A stretch of DNA of 64,000 bases from a bacterium (GCA_014360495.1 JACIXR010000002.1:124001-188000); one strand, 5' to 3'; shown: positions 34,142 through 42,358, counted from the stretch's first letter. The notes: generated by a model from the letters alone, not told the origin. A program made the numbers and translations.

Positions 34142-35170
34142 TTAGAATTGTTTCAGGAATCTGAGGTCGTTTTCCAAGAAAAGGCGTATATCATCAATGC
34201 GATATTTAAGCATTGCGATTCTTTCCACTCCCATCCCGAAGGCGAAACCCTGCCATTCAGATGGGTCATAACCCACATTCCTTAACACCTGAGGATGGAC
34301 CATTCCACAGCCTAAAATCTCCAACCATCCCGTATACGAACAGACCCTGCACCCTTCTCCACCGCACATTATGCAGGAAATAGAGGCATCAGCGGATGGC
34401 TCGGTGAAAGGGAAATAGTCGGGACGGAAGCGCATCTTGACATCTTTCCCGAACATCCTCTCACAGAAAAGGGTGAGAACCCCCTTCAAATCAGAGAAGG
34501 TTATTCCCTTATCAACCATTAGCCCCTCAACCTGATGGAATGTATGGGAGTGAGTAGCATCTACTTGGTCTCTTCTGAATACTCTACCGGGAGCGATGAT
34601 GCGAATGGGGGGTTTTCTTGCCTCCATAACCCTTATCTGTACCGCTGATGTTTCCGTGCGAAGGAGGATGTCATCCGTTATATAAAAGGAATCGTGTTCA
34701 TCCCGAACAGGGTGTTCGGGAGGGATGTTAAGAGCGATGAAATTATGGTATTCCGTTTCAATCTCCGGTCCCTCAACGACCTCAAAACCGAGCCCGATGA
34801 ATATGCTCTTAATCTCATCAATTACTTGCGTGAGGGGATGTTTCCTACCGAATTGGGGGCGAATTCCTGGCAGGGTAACATCTATCATCCCCCTTTTACG
34901 GGAGATAGAACGAAGGAAGGAGAGGCGAGTTTCAATCGCCTCACTCAACTTGTTCTTTAACTCGTTTAATGCCCGCCCTATTAGGGGGCGTTGCTGAGGT
35001 GGAAAATTGGGGATGTCCTTAATCATCTGGGTTAGTTTTCCCTTCTTACCGAGGAAACTAACCCTTATCTTCTCAACCTCCTCTTCGCTCTTAGCGATAG
35101 CAAGGAGTTCCTGTGCTTCCTTTTCTATTGTCTTTATCTCTTCTTCAATATCGCTTATTGCCTTTTCCAT
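34142..35170 (-). CDS. pheS: Phenylalanyl-tRNA synthetase alpha subunit
   Basis: A 342-aa class II synthetase subunit. An N-terminal coiled coil is followed by the catalytic core: motif 2 FRRDQVDATHSHTFHQVEG, and motif 3 in FGMGVERIAMLKY. FTEPSADASISC and WLEILGCGMVHPQVL line the active site. It overlaps rplT by one base (TAATG). Unusually, pheT does not follow: the next gene is the convergent comEA, two bases away. Confidence 0.96.
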   Translation of the reverse strand: MEKAISDIEEEIKTIEKEAQELLAIAKSEEEVEKIRVSFLGKKGKLTQMIKDIPNFPPQQRPLIGRALNELKNKLSEAIETRLSFLRSISRKRGMIDVTLPGIRPQFGRKHPLTQVIDEIKSIFIGLGFEVVEGPEIETEYHNFIALNIPPEHPVRDEHDSFYITDDILLRTETSAVQIRVMEARKPPIRIIAPGRVFRRDQVDATHSHTFHQVEGLMVDKGITFSDLKGVLTLFCERMFGKDVKMRFRPDYFPFTEPSADASISCIMCGGEGCRVCSYTGWLEILGCGMVHPQVLRNVGYDPSEWQGFAFGMGVERIAMLKYRIDDIRLFLENDLRFLKQF

Positions 35171-35535
35171 TATGAGACCGTAGATAAAGCCTGTTTGGCT
35201 TTCTCTACCAAGGAACGGAAAGCTTCTGGCTCCTTTATCGCCATATCGGCGAGGGCTTTCCTGTTGATTTTTATTCCCAGTTTTGCAAGAGCACCCATAA
35301 AGAGGGAATACTTAATCCCCTCGGCACGGCAGGCAGCGTTTATCCTGGCTATCCATAGTCTGCGGAACTCTCTTTTGCGTTCCCTCCTATGGCGATAGGA
35401 ATGATAGAGGGCGTGAAGGACGGCTTCGTTGGCGTTAATGAAGCGCCTGCTCCTGGCGCCGCGGAAGCCCTCCGCCATCTTCAAAACCTTCTTATGTCTC
35501 CTTCTATTTACGATTCCGCCTTTGACTCTCGTCAT
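35170..35535 (-). CDS. rplT: 50S ribosomal protein L20
   Basis: 121 aa, the usual length. Typical start MTRVKGGIVNRRRHKKVLK and the stretches FRGARSRRFINANEAVLHAL and RLWIARINAACRAEGIKYS. It binds 23S rRNA early in 50S assembly and in many bacteria represses its own operon. GGAGG precedes ATG 35535. Confidence 0.98.
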   Translation of the reverse strand: MTRVKGGIVNRRRHKKVLKMAEGFRGARSRRFINANEAVLHALYHSYRHRRERKREFRRLWIARINAACRAEGIKYSLFMGALAKLGIKINRKALADMAIKEPEAFRSLVEKAKQALSTVS

Positions 35536-35551
35536 TTCTAAACCTCCTTAT

Positions 35552-35749
35552 TCATTGATAAGGAATGAGCTTCCTTATCCGCTTTTCCATGGTTTTGTCC
35601 ACCTCCGCCTCTCGGCGAAGGCGTCTAACTCTCGCCTCGCTCTTCTTCCTCATAAGATGGTTGAGGCGAGTATGCCTCCTCAAAAGCTTACCGCTGCCGG
35701 TTACCTTGAACCTTTTGGCCGCGGATTTCCTCGTCTTCAGTTTCGGCAT
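35552..35749 (-). CDS. rpmI: 50S ribosomal protein L35
   Basis: 65 aa, beginning MPKLKTRKSAAKRFKVTGSG, the canonical L35 N-terminus. ATG 35749 has an 8-base spacing from GGAGG; the in-frame TTG at 35755 is only about 2 bases from it and is rejected. It lies between infC and rplT, the conserved order. Confidence 0.96.
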   Translation of the reverse strand: MPKLKTRKSAAKRFKVTGSGKLLRRHTRLNHLMRKKSEARVRRLRREAEVDKTMEKRIRKLIPYQ

Positions 35750-35765
35750 AGCCAAAACCTCCTTT

Positions 35766-36281
35766 TCATTTCTTCTTGGGCATCAGGAGAACGCTCATCC
35801 TCCTGCCCTCCATCTTTATATCTCTTTCCACTATCGCATATTCCTTTAAAGCCTCTTTGATTTTATTAAGCAACTCCACACCCCTATCAGTGAATGTCAA
35901 CTCCCTCCCTCTAAAATAAACCACCACCCTCACCTTGTGTCTCTCCTCCAAAAATTCCCTTATCTTCCTCATTTTCACTTGATAATCGTGGTCGTCTATG
36001 AAAAGCCTGAACCTTATCTCCTTTACCTCTTGCGTCTTTTGCTTCTTAGATTCCTCCTTCCTCTTCTTTTCCTGTTCGTATTTATACTTTGAATAATCCA
36101 AAATTCTACAAACAGGTGGATTAGCCTGCGGTGCCACCTCCACCAAATCCAACCCCTTCTCCCTTGCTATCCTCTGCGCCTTCTGAATAGGCACTATGCC
36201 TATCTGCACACCGTTCTCATCTATCAGCCTTACTTCCCTCGCCCTTATTTCTTCGTTTACTCGCCAACGACGTTCGCTAAT
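35766..36281 (-). CDS. infC: Translation initiation factor IF-3 (AUU start)
   Basis: 171 aa. It prevents premature 50S joining and checks the start codon. The N-domain reads INEEIRAREVRLIDENG-like (VNEEIRAREVRLIDENGVQI) and the linker/C-domain has LDYSKYKYEQEKKRKEESKK and IKMEGRRMSVLLMPKKK. There is no ATG, GTG or TTG between the in-frame TAA at 36287-36285 and the conserved N-domain. The first usable codon is ATT 36281, ten bases after GGAGG (36296-36292). GTG 36209 would delete the conserved N-terminus. AUU starts are a known autoregulatory feature of infC. Confidence 0.93.
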   Translation of the reverse strand: MSERRWRVNEEIRAREVRLIDENGVQIGIVPIQKAQRIAREKGLDLVEVAPQANPPVCRILDYSKYKYEQEKKRKEESKKQKTQEVKEIRFRLFIDDHDYQVKMRKIREFLEERHKVRVVVYFRGRELTFTDRGVELLNKIKEALKEYAIVERDIKMEGRRMSVLLMPKKK

Positions 36282-36296
36282 TGATTATCAACCTCC
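36279..36296 (-). promoter_or_regulatory. infC ribosome-binding site and AUU start codon
   Basis: GGAGG (36296-36292), ten bases, then ATT (36281-36279), with an in-frame stop only two codons upstream of the ATT. IF-3 discriminates against non-canonical starts, so high IF-3 lowers its own synthesis in species where this has been tested. Confidence 0.8.
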
Positions 36297-36307
36297 CTCT
36301 GTTGAAT

Positions 36308-38089
36308 TTAGATAATATCCGTTTCATTTTCATTCGTCAAGTGATTGAGAAACTCTTCAACACTCATTGGGGACAAGTTTTCTCCCCCTCTCTTGCGAGG
36401 GGAAACTGTTTTGCTTGCCATTTCTCTATCGCCAACAACTAATGCATAGGGGATTTTAGCCATCTGAGCTTCTCTAATTCTATAATTAAGCGTTTCGTTT
36501 CTCGCGTCAACCTCAACTCTAAAATTCCTTTCCTTGATTGCTTTCGCCACCTCTTCAGCGTAAGGGATATGCCTTTCCGCTATTGGCAAAATCCTCACCT
36601 GAACGGGAGATAACCAAAGAGGAAGGGCTCCTGCATAGTGCTCTATTAAAGTTCCCATAAATCTTTCCAAGCTCCCCAGAACCGCCCTATGCACCATAAC
36701 AACGGTATGTTCCTTTCCATCCGCACCTATGTAGGTTATATTGAAGCGCTCCGGTAGGTTGAAATCCACCTGAATAGTCGGTCCCTGCCACAATCTTCCA
36801 AGGGAATCCCTAAGGCTTATATCTATCTTCGGACCGTAAAATACTCCTCCTCCCTCATCTACGATATACTCTATTCCCCTTTCCTCAAGGACCTCCTTCA
36901 AAATTCCCTCAGCCATCTCCCATCTCTCCAATGTCCCCGCATATTTCTCGGGGCGCGTGCTCAACTTATGAACATATTCCCTAAAGCCAAACCTTCTCAT
37001 CATAAAATGGGCTAATTCCAGCACATCTTCTATTTCTTTCTTTAAATCCTCCGGAGTGCAGAAAATATGGGCATCATCTTGAGTGAATCCCCTCACCCTC
37101 AGCAAACCGTGAAGAACGCCGGAGCGTTCATATCTGTAAACAGTGCCCAGTTCGGCGTATCTTATAGGTAAGTCCCTATAACTACGCTGTTTGCTTTTAT
37201 AGACTAAAATATGGAAGGGACAGTTCATCGGCTTCAGTATATACTCCACATCCTCAAACTGCATAGGAGGGTACATATTTTCTTTGTACATCTCCAGATG
37301 CCCGGAAATGCGCCACAGGTCAGCCCTCGCTATATGTGGCGTGTAAATAAGCTGGTAGCCTCTCTTTATATGCTCTTCCTTCCAAAAATCCTCAATTATC
37401 TTCCTGACAATCGCTCCTTTAGGATGCCAGAAAACCAGCCCCGCCCCCGCTTCCTCCTCTATACTAAATAGCTCAAGCGTTCTACCCAAAACTCTATGGT
37501 CCCTCTTTTCCGCTTCCTCCAGGAAGTGAAGATAATCTGCTAATTCCTCTTCACTGGGGAAAGCTGTCCCCTTTATTCTCTGTAAAGAAGGATTTCCTTC
37601 CTCTCCTTTCCAATAGGCACTTGAGATGGATAATAGCTTGAATCCTTTTGTATTTATATAAGATGTATTCTCAAGATGCGGTCCCCTGCATAAATCAACA
37701 AAGTCGCCTTGCTCATATATCGTAACAACATCTTCCTCTATCTCGTCCAAAAGCTCCAATTTGAGACTCTCTCCCCTTTGGGAGAATAGATTTTTAGCCT
37801 CCTCTTTGCTTATTTCCCTTCTTATTATGGGAAGATTCCTCCTCGCTATCTCCCGCATCTTCTCCTCTATTTTCGCTAAGTCTGCTTCCGTAAAGGGAGT
37901 TTCCTTAAGAAAATCATAGAAGAAGCCGTCCTCGGTCGCTGGACCAATGCCGAGCTTTACATCGGGAAAGAGTTCCTTCACCGCATGGGCTAAAAGGTGA
38001 GCTACTGAATGACGATATATATCTCTACCTTCGCCTTCAAAAGAGAACTCTTTAACTGAGCCGTCAGGCATAGGAACTGGAAACTTCAA
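36308..38089 (-). CDS. thrS: Threonyl-tRNA synthetase lacking the N-terminal TGS domain
   Basis: A 593-aa class II synthetase, about 50 residues shorter than usual. Only a stub (MPDGSVKEFSFEGEG) precedes the editing domain, so the TGS domain is missing. Editing-site HxxxH (HSVAH, 27-31) and CxxxH (CRGPH, 134-138) are intact. Catalytic landmarks are MNCPFHILVY (zinc Cys), YRYERSGVLHGLLRVRGFTQ, and VMVHRAVLGSLERFMG, followed by an anticodon-binding domain. The start is fixed by the 4-base ATGA overlap with the URO-D-family gene. infC follows, as in E. coli. Confidence 0.95.
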   Translation of the reverse strand: MKFPVPMPDGSVKEFSFEGEGRDIYRHSVAHLLAHAVKELFPDVKLGIGPATEDGFFYDFLKETPFTEADLAKIEEKMREIARRNLPIIRREISKEEAKNLFSQRGESLKLELLDEIEEDVVTIYEQGDFVDLCRGPHLENTSYINTKGFKLLSISSAYWKGEEGNPSLQRIKGTAFPSEEELADYLHFLEEAEKRDHRVLGRTLELFSIEEEAGAGLVFWHPKGAIVRKIIEDFWKEEHIKRGYQLIYTPHIARADLWRISGHLEMYKENMYPPMQFEDVEYILKPMNCPFHILVYKSKQRSYRDLPIRYAELGTVYRYERSGVLHGLLRVRGFTQDDAHIFCTPEDLKKEIEDVLELAHFMMRRFGFREYVHKLSTRPEKYAGTLERWEMAEGILKEVLEERGIEYIVDEGGGVFYGPKIDISLRDSLGRLWQGPTIQVDFNLPERFNITYIGADGKEHTVVMVHRAVLGSLERFMGTLIEHYAGALPLWLSPVQVRILPIAERHIPYAEEVAKAIKERNFRVEVDARNETLNYRIREAQMAKIPYALVVGDREMASKTVSPRKRGGENLSPMSVEEFLNHLTNENETDII

Positions 38090-39114
38090 TTCGCCATCAT
38101 CTCCGCAAGGGCAATGAAATTGCGGGCTGCCTTCTCGCCGAATATGCCTGACGCTGTTCCGGCAAGAATAAAGCCTATGGGTTTCAAATCCTTTATCCTT
38201 TCCATCGCTATCTTTTTAACCATCTCTTCGTCAATTTTATTCAGAATCTCCATATCGTCAAGATTTCCAACCAAACAAACATCTTCACCAATCATCTCCT
38301 GGGCTTCTTTCAAATTCACATCGCCCCAAGGGGGCGCCTCCAAAGGGTCCAGGGCATCAATTCCCAAGCTTCTCAAATCGGGAAGGAACCTCTTCACCTT
38401 TCCGTGATTATGATAATAAGCTATCGCCCCATAGCGATGTATGGTTTCAATTAAAGGAGTATCATATGGCTTGAGAAGCGCTTCTACTCCCTTCGGACCC
38501 AGCTGCTGGGTCACATATTCGCCTCCGATTATGCGGAAGGCGTCAACCCCCTCTTTGCATAAATCCTCAACCATACTTATCACTCTTTCCGTGCCGACTT
38601 CAGTAAGCTTGATTATCAGCGAGGGATTCAAAGCCCAATTGAGGCAAAAATCCTCCGGCGAGAAGAAGCTTGCTGGCAGGCAAACTCCATTTGGTATGCC
38701 CACAAGAACCAATCCTTCGTCTCTAATATAATCTCTCATTTGATGGAAATATTTAGCTGTTGGCGAGGGCTTTTCATAGGGAAGTGAGAGAAATCTCTCG
38801 GCGTCCTCTGGGGATTTGAAAGGAAATTCCCTCATAGCTTGAGTTATATCCGTTTTCGCTATCCTCCATTGGAAAACGCCGGCGGGAGTGGATAACTGGT
38901 ATAAGCCTTCGCCTATGAGTTCAACTTGATTTATATACTCACCCCAGAATGGGTCAGCACCGGAGAAGGTCTCCATCAGGATATCGGTTTTTGAGATTAG
39001 CTCTTTAGCTATATCGCTATCTGGTGGCAATTTGCCTAAGCCCCAAGGGGAGACGGGAATTCTATCAACTTTTTCCTTTCTTATAGCTTTTATAATCCTT
39101 TCTCTCGAGGTCAT
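38086..39114 (-). CDS. URO-D superfamily protein (HemE/MtaA-like)
   Basis: A 342-aa TIM-barrel of the uroporphyrinogen decarboxylase superfamily: MTSRERIIKAIRKEKVDRIP at the N-terminus, YYHNHGKVKRFLPDLRSLG and DALDPLEAPPWGDVNLKEAQ. Genuine HemE's N-terminal Arg-rich substrate motif (RQAGRY) is absent, so it is more likely one of the many methylcobamide-methyltransferase-like or unknown paralogues. His and Cys residues that could bind zinc are present but I cannot assign the site. Its ATG follows the tRNA-Val CCA end by only 10 bases with no Shine-Dalgarno. Confidence 0.78.
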   Translation of the reverse strand: MTSRERIIKAIRKEKVDRIPVSPWGLGKLPPDSDIAKELISKTDILMETFSGADPFWGEYINQVELIGEGLYQLSTPAGVFQWRIAKTDITQAMREFPFKSPEDAERFLSLPYEKPSPTAKYFHQMRDYIRDEGLVLVGIPNGVCLPASFFSPEDFCLNWALNPSLIIKLTEVGTERVISMVEDLCKEGVDAFRIIGGEYVTQQLGPKGVEALLKPYDTPLIETIHRYGAIAYYHNHGKVKRFLPDLRSLGIDALDPLEAPPWGDVNLKEAQEMIGEDVCLVGNLDDMEILNKIDEEMVKKIAMERIKDLKPIGFILAGTASGIFGEKAARNFIALAEMMAN

Positions 39115-39124
39115 AGAAGAAAAA

Positions 39125-39199
39125 TGGTGGGCGGTGTTGGAGTTGAACCAACCACCTTCTCCTCGTCAAGGAGACGTTCTCCCGCTGAACTAACCGCCC
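39125..39199 (-). tRNA. tRNA-Val (anticodon GAC), CCA encoded
   Basis: On the minus strand GGGCGGT pairs with ACCGCCC, then discriminator A and CCA. The anticodon stem TCTCC/GGAGA encloses TTGACGA, giving GAC (reads GUC/GUU). The T arm GTTGGTTCAACTCCAAC is perfect. 75 nt. The gene is followed after TTTTTCTTCT by the ATG of the URO-D-family gene. Confidence 0.96.
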
Positions 39200-39210
39200 A
39201 CCAAATAAGA

Positions 39211-39239
39211 ATTATAATTTCCCGACGACCCAAAGTCAA
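39211..39239 (-). promoter_or_regulatory. Sigma70-type promoter of tRNA-Val and probably the thrS operon
   Basis: TTGACT (39239-39234), a 17-bp spacer and TATAAT (39216-39211), 11 nt before the mature tRNA 5' end. No other promoter is visible before the URO-D-family gene, so transcription probably continues through it, thrS, infC, rpmI, rplT and pheS. Confidence 0.85.
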
Positions 39240-39243
39240 CATT

Positions 39244-39813
39244 TTAAGCCACCTCTTTGGTTGATGGCTTCAAAAACAGAACATCGCAGGGAGCATTCCT
39301 CACAACATACCGAACACTTCTACCCAAGGTAATTTCCTCGTCAGGATGCTCGGAAAGTAGCAACAAAATCATACTTGCGTTATCTTCCCTTGCCGCTTGA
39401 ACGATTCCCGCTCCCGCAAGCCTTGCCTTCACTATCTTCCCTTTGGCAATGATACCTGCTTTCTCCGCAACAACTTGAGCGTGAAGGAGAATCCTTTCCC
39501 CTTTTTCCCTTTCCTCGGGCATCTCCGCATCTGGAGGGAGAACAAGTGGTATCTCCATAACATAAACGAAGCGGAGAGGGACTTCCAATCTTTGGGCGAA
39601 ATTCGTGGCTATGTTTAGGAGCTTTTCAGATAGTGGCGAACCAGTTATTGGGACAATGATTGAGCCCTGCATCTCCTCCTCCCCTTTAGCCACTGTCTCC
39701 AAGGCAACCCTCACATAAACGGGAGGATGAAGCATCCACCAGAGGATGGAACCAACGGTTCCGCTAAAGGCAATAGCGATGATTAATCCTACAGGGCTCA
39801 GGTTAGCCTCCAT
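39244..39813 (-). CDS. UspA-like universal stress protein with N-terminal membrane helix
   Basis: 189 aa. Residues 5-27 form a hydrophobic helix (SPVGLIIAIAFSGTVGSILW), then a Usp domain: GSIIVPITGSPLSEKLL and the helix EKGERILLHAQVVAEKAG. The ATP-type loop region is weak (RSVRYVVRNAPCDVLFLKP), so nucleotide binding is uncertain. Membrane-tethered Usp domains next to APC permeases suggest a regulatory partnership. It overlaps the small membrane-protein gene by 11 bases. Confidence 0.72.
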   Translation of the reverse strand: MEANLSPVGLIIAIAFSGTVGSILWWMLHPPVYVRVALETVAKGEEEMQGSIIVPITGSPLSEKLLNIATNFAQRLEVPLRFVYVMEIPLVLPPDAEMPEEREKGERILLHAQVVAEKAGIIAKGKIVKARLAGAGIVQAAREDNASMILLLLSEHPDEEITLGRSVRYVVRNAPCDVLFLKPSTKEVA

Positions 39814-40009
39814 CTCTCTTACCTCTCAAGAGGAGAATAAGCGTTCCATAAAGCCTAAATATACCATAAGCAATTACAGCTATTCCAATCAGAAGATAAG
39901 TAGTGGAGGCATGGAGAAGGAAAGCTTGTTTAACGATGATTATCCCCAGAGCGACTATTATAACCTCCAGGAAAAGGCGAGAATATAGGACAGGCTTACT
40001 TACCTTCAT
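39803..40009 (-). CDS. Small two-helix membrane protein
   Basis: About 68 aa: MKVSKPVLYSRLFLEVIIVA then two hydrophobic helices (LEVIIVALGIIIVKQAFLL; TTYLLIGIAVIAYGIFRLY) and a basic tail. No family recognised. Two in-frame starts (40009 and 40027) each lie in a copy of an 18-bp tandem repeat and each has GGAGGG upstream; 40009 gives the smaller overlap with the permease gene. Its position between an APC permease and a membrane Usp suggests an accessory subunit. Confidence 0.6.
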   Translation of the reverse strand: MKVSKPVLYSRLFLEVIIVALGIIIVKQAFLLHASTTYLLIGIAVIAYGIFRLYGTLILLLRGKRDGG

Positions 40010-41531
40010 TTCTTCCCTCCGACGCATTTCTTCCCTCCAACGCCTTTATATATTCTTCCAGATTCTCCACCTCTCCTGCTTCTTTTAGAACTCTTATCTG
40101 CTCGTTAATCCAATCCCTTTCAATGCTTTTAAGGAGAGGGAGGTTGTTCTTTTTTCTATATAGGAAGTAGATGATTAAGCCGAGAAGGAGCCAAAGTGAG
40201 CCATAGAGTCTCGCCAAGTGATGGGTCCAGAGAACAAGAACGAAATAGAAGAATGCGCCGAGAACAGCGATGACGCCTAATACGGGAAAGTCTATATCTG
40301 AGCCGTTAATTTTAATTTTTAGATTACCGGGAATCTTATAAGGGCGTGGTGTATAAGGGTCCTTTATGCGGAGGCGAAGATGTGAGATACAAACAAGGGT
40401 ATAAGCTGTTAGCGCGCCGAAGGCGTACATATCAGCGAGGGTTTCCATAGCGCTTTTGCTCAATCCAGCGAGAACGAGTTGAATGATAACGATAGCAGAG
40501 AAGAGGAGAATCGTGCGATATGGTGTCCGATATCTTGGATGGGTTCCGCTGAACCAACCAGGAAGTAGATGGAGCTTGGACATAGAATAAGTCACTCGGG
40601 AATAACCCATCACGCCGGTGTTTGCTGAAGCGTAGAGAAGAGTAAAGCCGAGAATGGCGGTGAAAGGACCTGCGACGAAACCAATTAGGGGAAGGAATTT
40701 TGCTAAATATGCGATGGGGTCGCTCATATGCTCTGCGAGTGGCTTCCAGCCAAGGCTTCCAACACCAAGAGTGGAAAAGGCGAGGGCATAAATAAGGACA
40801 ACAAAAGTAAGGGAAATGGAGGTGCGAGGGATAATGGAAGCCGGTCTGATAGTTTCCTCGGCTGCTTGGGAGATTGTTTCCAATCCCACGAAGGCAACAA
40901 CAGCGAGCGTCATACTATAGAAGAATTGTTTCAGTCCCGGGACCTCTGTTGTTATCTGTTGGATAAAAAGTTCCGGTTTAAAGGCGAAAATGAAGCCGAT
41001 AATTATTATTAAAGACTCATTGAACATATCAATTGCTGAGAAGATCTCGTTAACTCTTGAGGATTCTCGTATGCCCCTTAAATTTATAATCATCATTGAA
41101 AGAACGAGAAAAAGCGCTTCAATTATCGGTATCCATTTGCTTTTTTGAAATGCAGGGAAAAAGAAATTTAAATAGCCAGCGGAAGCATAGGCAAAAAGGG
41201 AGACATCAATAGTGAAATCAAGAAGGAAAGCCCAGCCAGCCACAAAGCCCCAAAAATCCCCTAATCCTCTTAGGGAATAATACTGACCTCCTCCAGCCAC
41301 GGGATAAGAAGCTGCAAGTTCAGTATAGATTAACCCAATGAGGACATAGAGTATGCCAGTAATTAGGAGGGCAAGGGGAGCTGCACCCATCGCATAAGCC
41401 AAGATCAAACCGAGCGCCATATATATATCTGCCCCTACGCAAGCATATCCCCAACTAAACGAACCCCAAATACCAACTGCCCTTCTCAATGAGGGCATCT
41501 GCTCGCCTTTGCTTAATTCATCCGCAGCCAT
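39996..41531 (-). CDS. APC-family amino acid permease
   Basis: A 511-aa transporter with about 12 helices. The APC signature regions are AVGIWGSFSWGYACVGADIY (helix 1), YPVAGGGQYYSLRGLGDFWG, and FVGLETISQAAEETIRPASI. A cytosolic tail ends EGRNASEGRNEGK, which is encoded by an 18-bp tandem repeat that also supplies start signals for the next gene. The substrate is unknown; homologues move amino acids or polyamines. It follows uppP by 7 bases. Confidence 0.88.
   Translation of the reverse strand: MAADELSKGEQMPSLRRAVGIWGSFSWGYACVGADIYMALGLILAYAMGAAPLALLITGILYVLIGLIYTELAASYPVAGGGQYYSLRGLGDFWGFVAGWAFLLDFTIDVSLFAYASAGYLNFFFPAFQKSKWIPIIEALFLVLSMMIINLRGIRESSRVNEIFSAIDMFNESLIIIIGFIFAFKPELFIQQITTEVPGLKQFFYSMTLAVVAFVGLETISQAAEETIRPASIIPRTSISLTFVVLIYALAFSTLGVGSLGWKPLAEHMSDPIAYLAKFLPLIGFVAGPFTAILGFTLLYASANTGVMGYSRVTYSMSKLHLLPGWFSGTHPRYRTPYRTILLFSAIVIIQLVLAGLSKSAMETLADMYAFGALTAYTLVCISHLRLRIKDPYTPRPYKIPGNLKIKINGSDIDFPVLGVIAVLGAFFYFVLVLWTHHLARLYGSLWLLLGLIIYFLYRKKNNLPLLKSIERDWINEQIRVLKEAGEVENLEEYIKALEGRNASEGRNEGK
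40007..40042 (-). repeat. 18-bp tandem repeat carrying duplicated RBS-ATG
   Basis: Two 18-base units (40042-40025 and 40024-40007 on the minus strand) differ at one base. Each contains GGAGGGAAGAAATG. In the permease frame they encode the EGRNAS/EGRNEG repeat; in the next gene's frame they give two in-frame ribosome-site/ATG pairs six codons apart. Confidence 0.85.
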
Positions 41532-41538
41532 AGCTCAT

Positions 41539-42330
41539 CTACGTTTTAAAAATTATAACTATAAGGATAAGAAAGGCAAAAAGAAAACGATAGATAACAA
41601 AAGGAAGGAAATTTCTTTTCCTCAAATACCGAAGGAGGAAGTAAACCGCAAAATAGCTTGAGACCGCAGCTGAAAGGAAGCCCAATAGTAGGGGAAGAGG
41701 TTCTCTCAGTCCACTGGTAATGATTTCCCTTCCCTCCCAAAGAGCCGCACCCGCAATTATTGGGGTTGCAATGAGAAAGGAAAATCGTGCGCTTTCTTCT
41801 TTCTTAAGCCCGAGAGCAAGACCGGTTGTCATCGTTGCGCCCGAGCGAGAAACACCCGGAATTATCGCCAAAGCCTGAGATAGACCTATTAAAATGGCAT
41901 CCTTCCACTTGATTTCTTTTATATCTCTTTCTGCTTTCCCGAATCTATCCGCAAGCCAAAGGAGAATAGCGAATGAGGATAAAGTCAAAGCTGTTAGAGT
42001 AGGCGTCCGGAAAATGGTCTCTGCCTGTTTCTCTAAAAGAGCGCCGAAGAGCGCCCCTGGAACACAAGCGATGATTATCAAAAGGAGGAGCTCTTGATAA
42101 TAGCGGTCGCCCTTAAACGCTCCCTTTAAAATATCTTTCCAATCCTTATAAAGGAAAGCCACTAATCCCACAAGCGTTCCCAAATGCAGGGCTACATCAA
42201 AAGAAAGGGATTGATATTCCCAATTCAAGAAAACGACTGGTAGTATATAAAGATGAGCTGAGGAGGATATGGGGAAAAGTTCAGTTAAGCCTTGAACAAT
42301 CCCCAATATTATCGCGTGCAAAGGTGGCAA
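41539..42330 (-). CDS. uppP: Undecaprenyl-diphosphatase
   Basis: A 263-aa membrane phosphatase (BacA family) recycling the undecaprenyl carrier for peptidoglycan synthesis. Family motifs: the N-terminal GIVQGLTELFPISSSAHLYI and IPGVSRSGATMTTGLALGL. It contains about eight helices. The start is TTG 42330 with GAGGAGGG upstream. It lies between purA and the permease. Confidence 0.95.
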   Translation of the reverse strand: MPPLHAIILGIVQGLTELFPISSSAHLYILPVVFLNWEYQSLSFDVALHLGTLVGLVAFLYKDWKDILKGAFKGDRYYQELLLLIIIACVPGALFGALLEKQAETIFRTPTLTALTLSSFAILLWLADRFGKAERDIKEIKWKDAILIGLSQALAIIPGVSRSGATMTTGLALGLKKEESARFSFLIATPIIAGAALWEGREIITSGLREPLPLLLGFLSAAVSSYFAVYFLLRYLRKRNFLPFVIYRFLFAFLILIVIIFKT

Positions 42331-42358
42331 TTTGATAATCCCTCCTCGTTAGGGAGTC

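Noticed and set aside
36209-36211. GTG as the infC start
   Set aside because: It would remove the conserved IF-3 N-terminal strand and has no ribosome site, whereas ATT 36281 follows GGAGG.
36292-38089. T-box leader or L20-type leader controlling thrS/infC
   Set aside because: There is no intergenic space for one: the gap thrS-infC is 26 bp and the upstream gene overlaps thrS.
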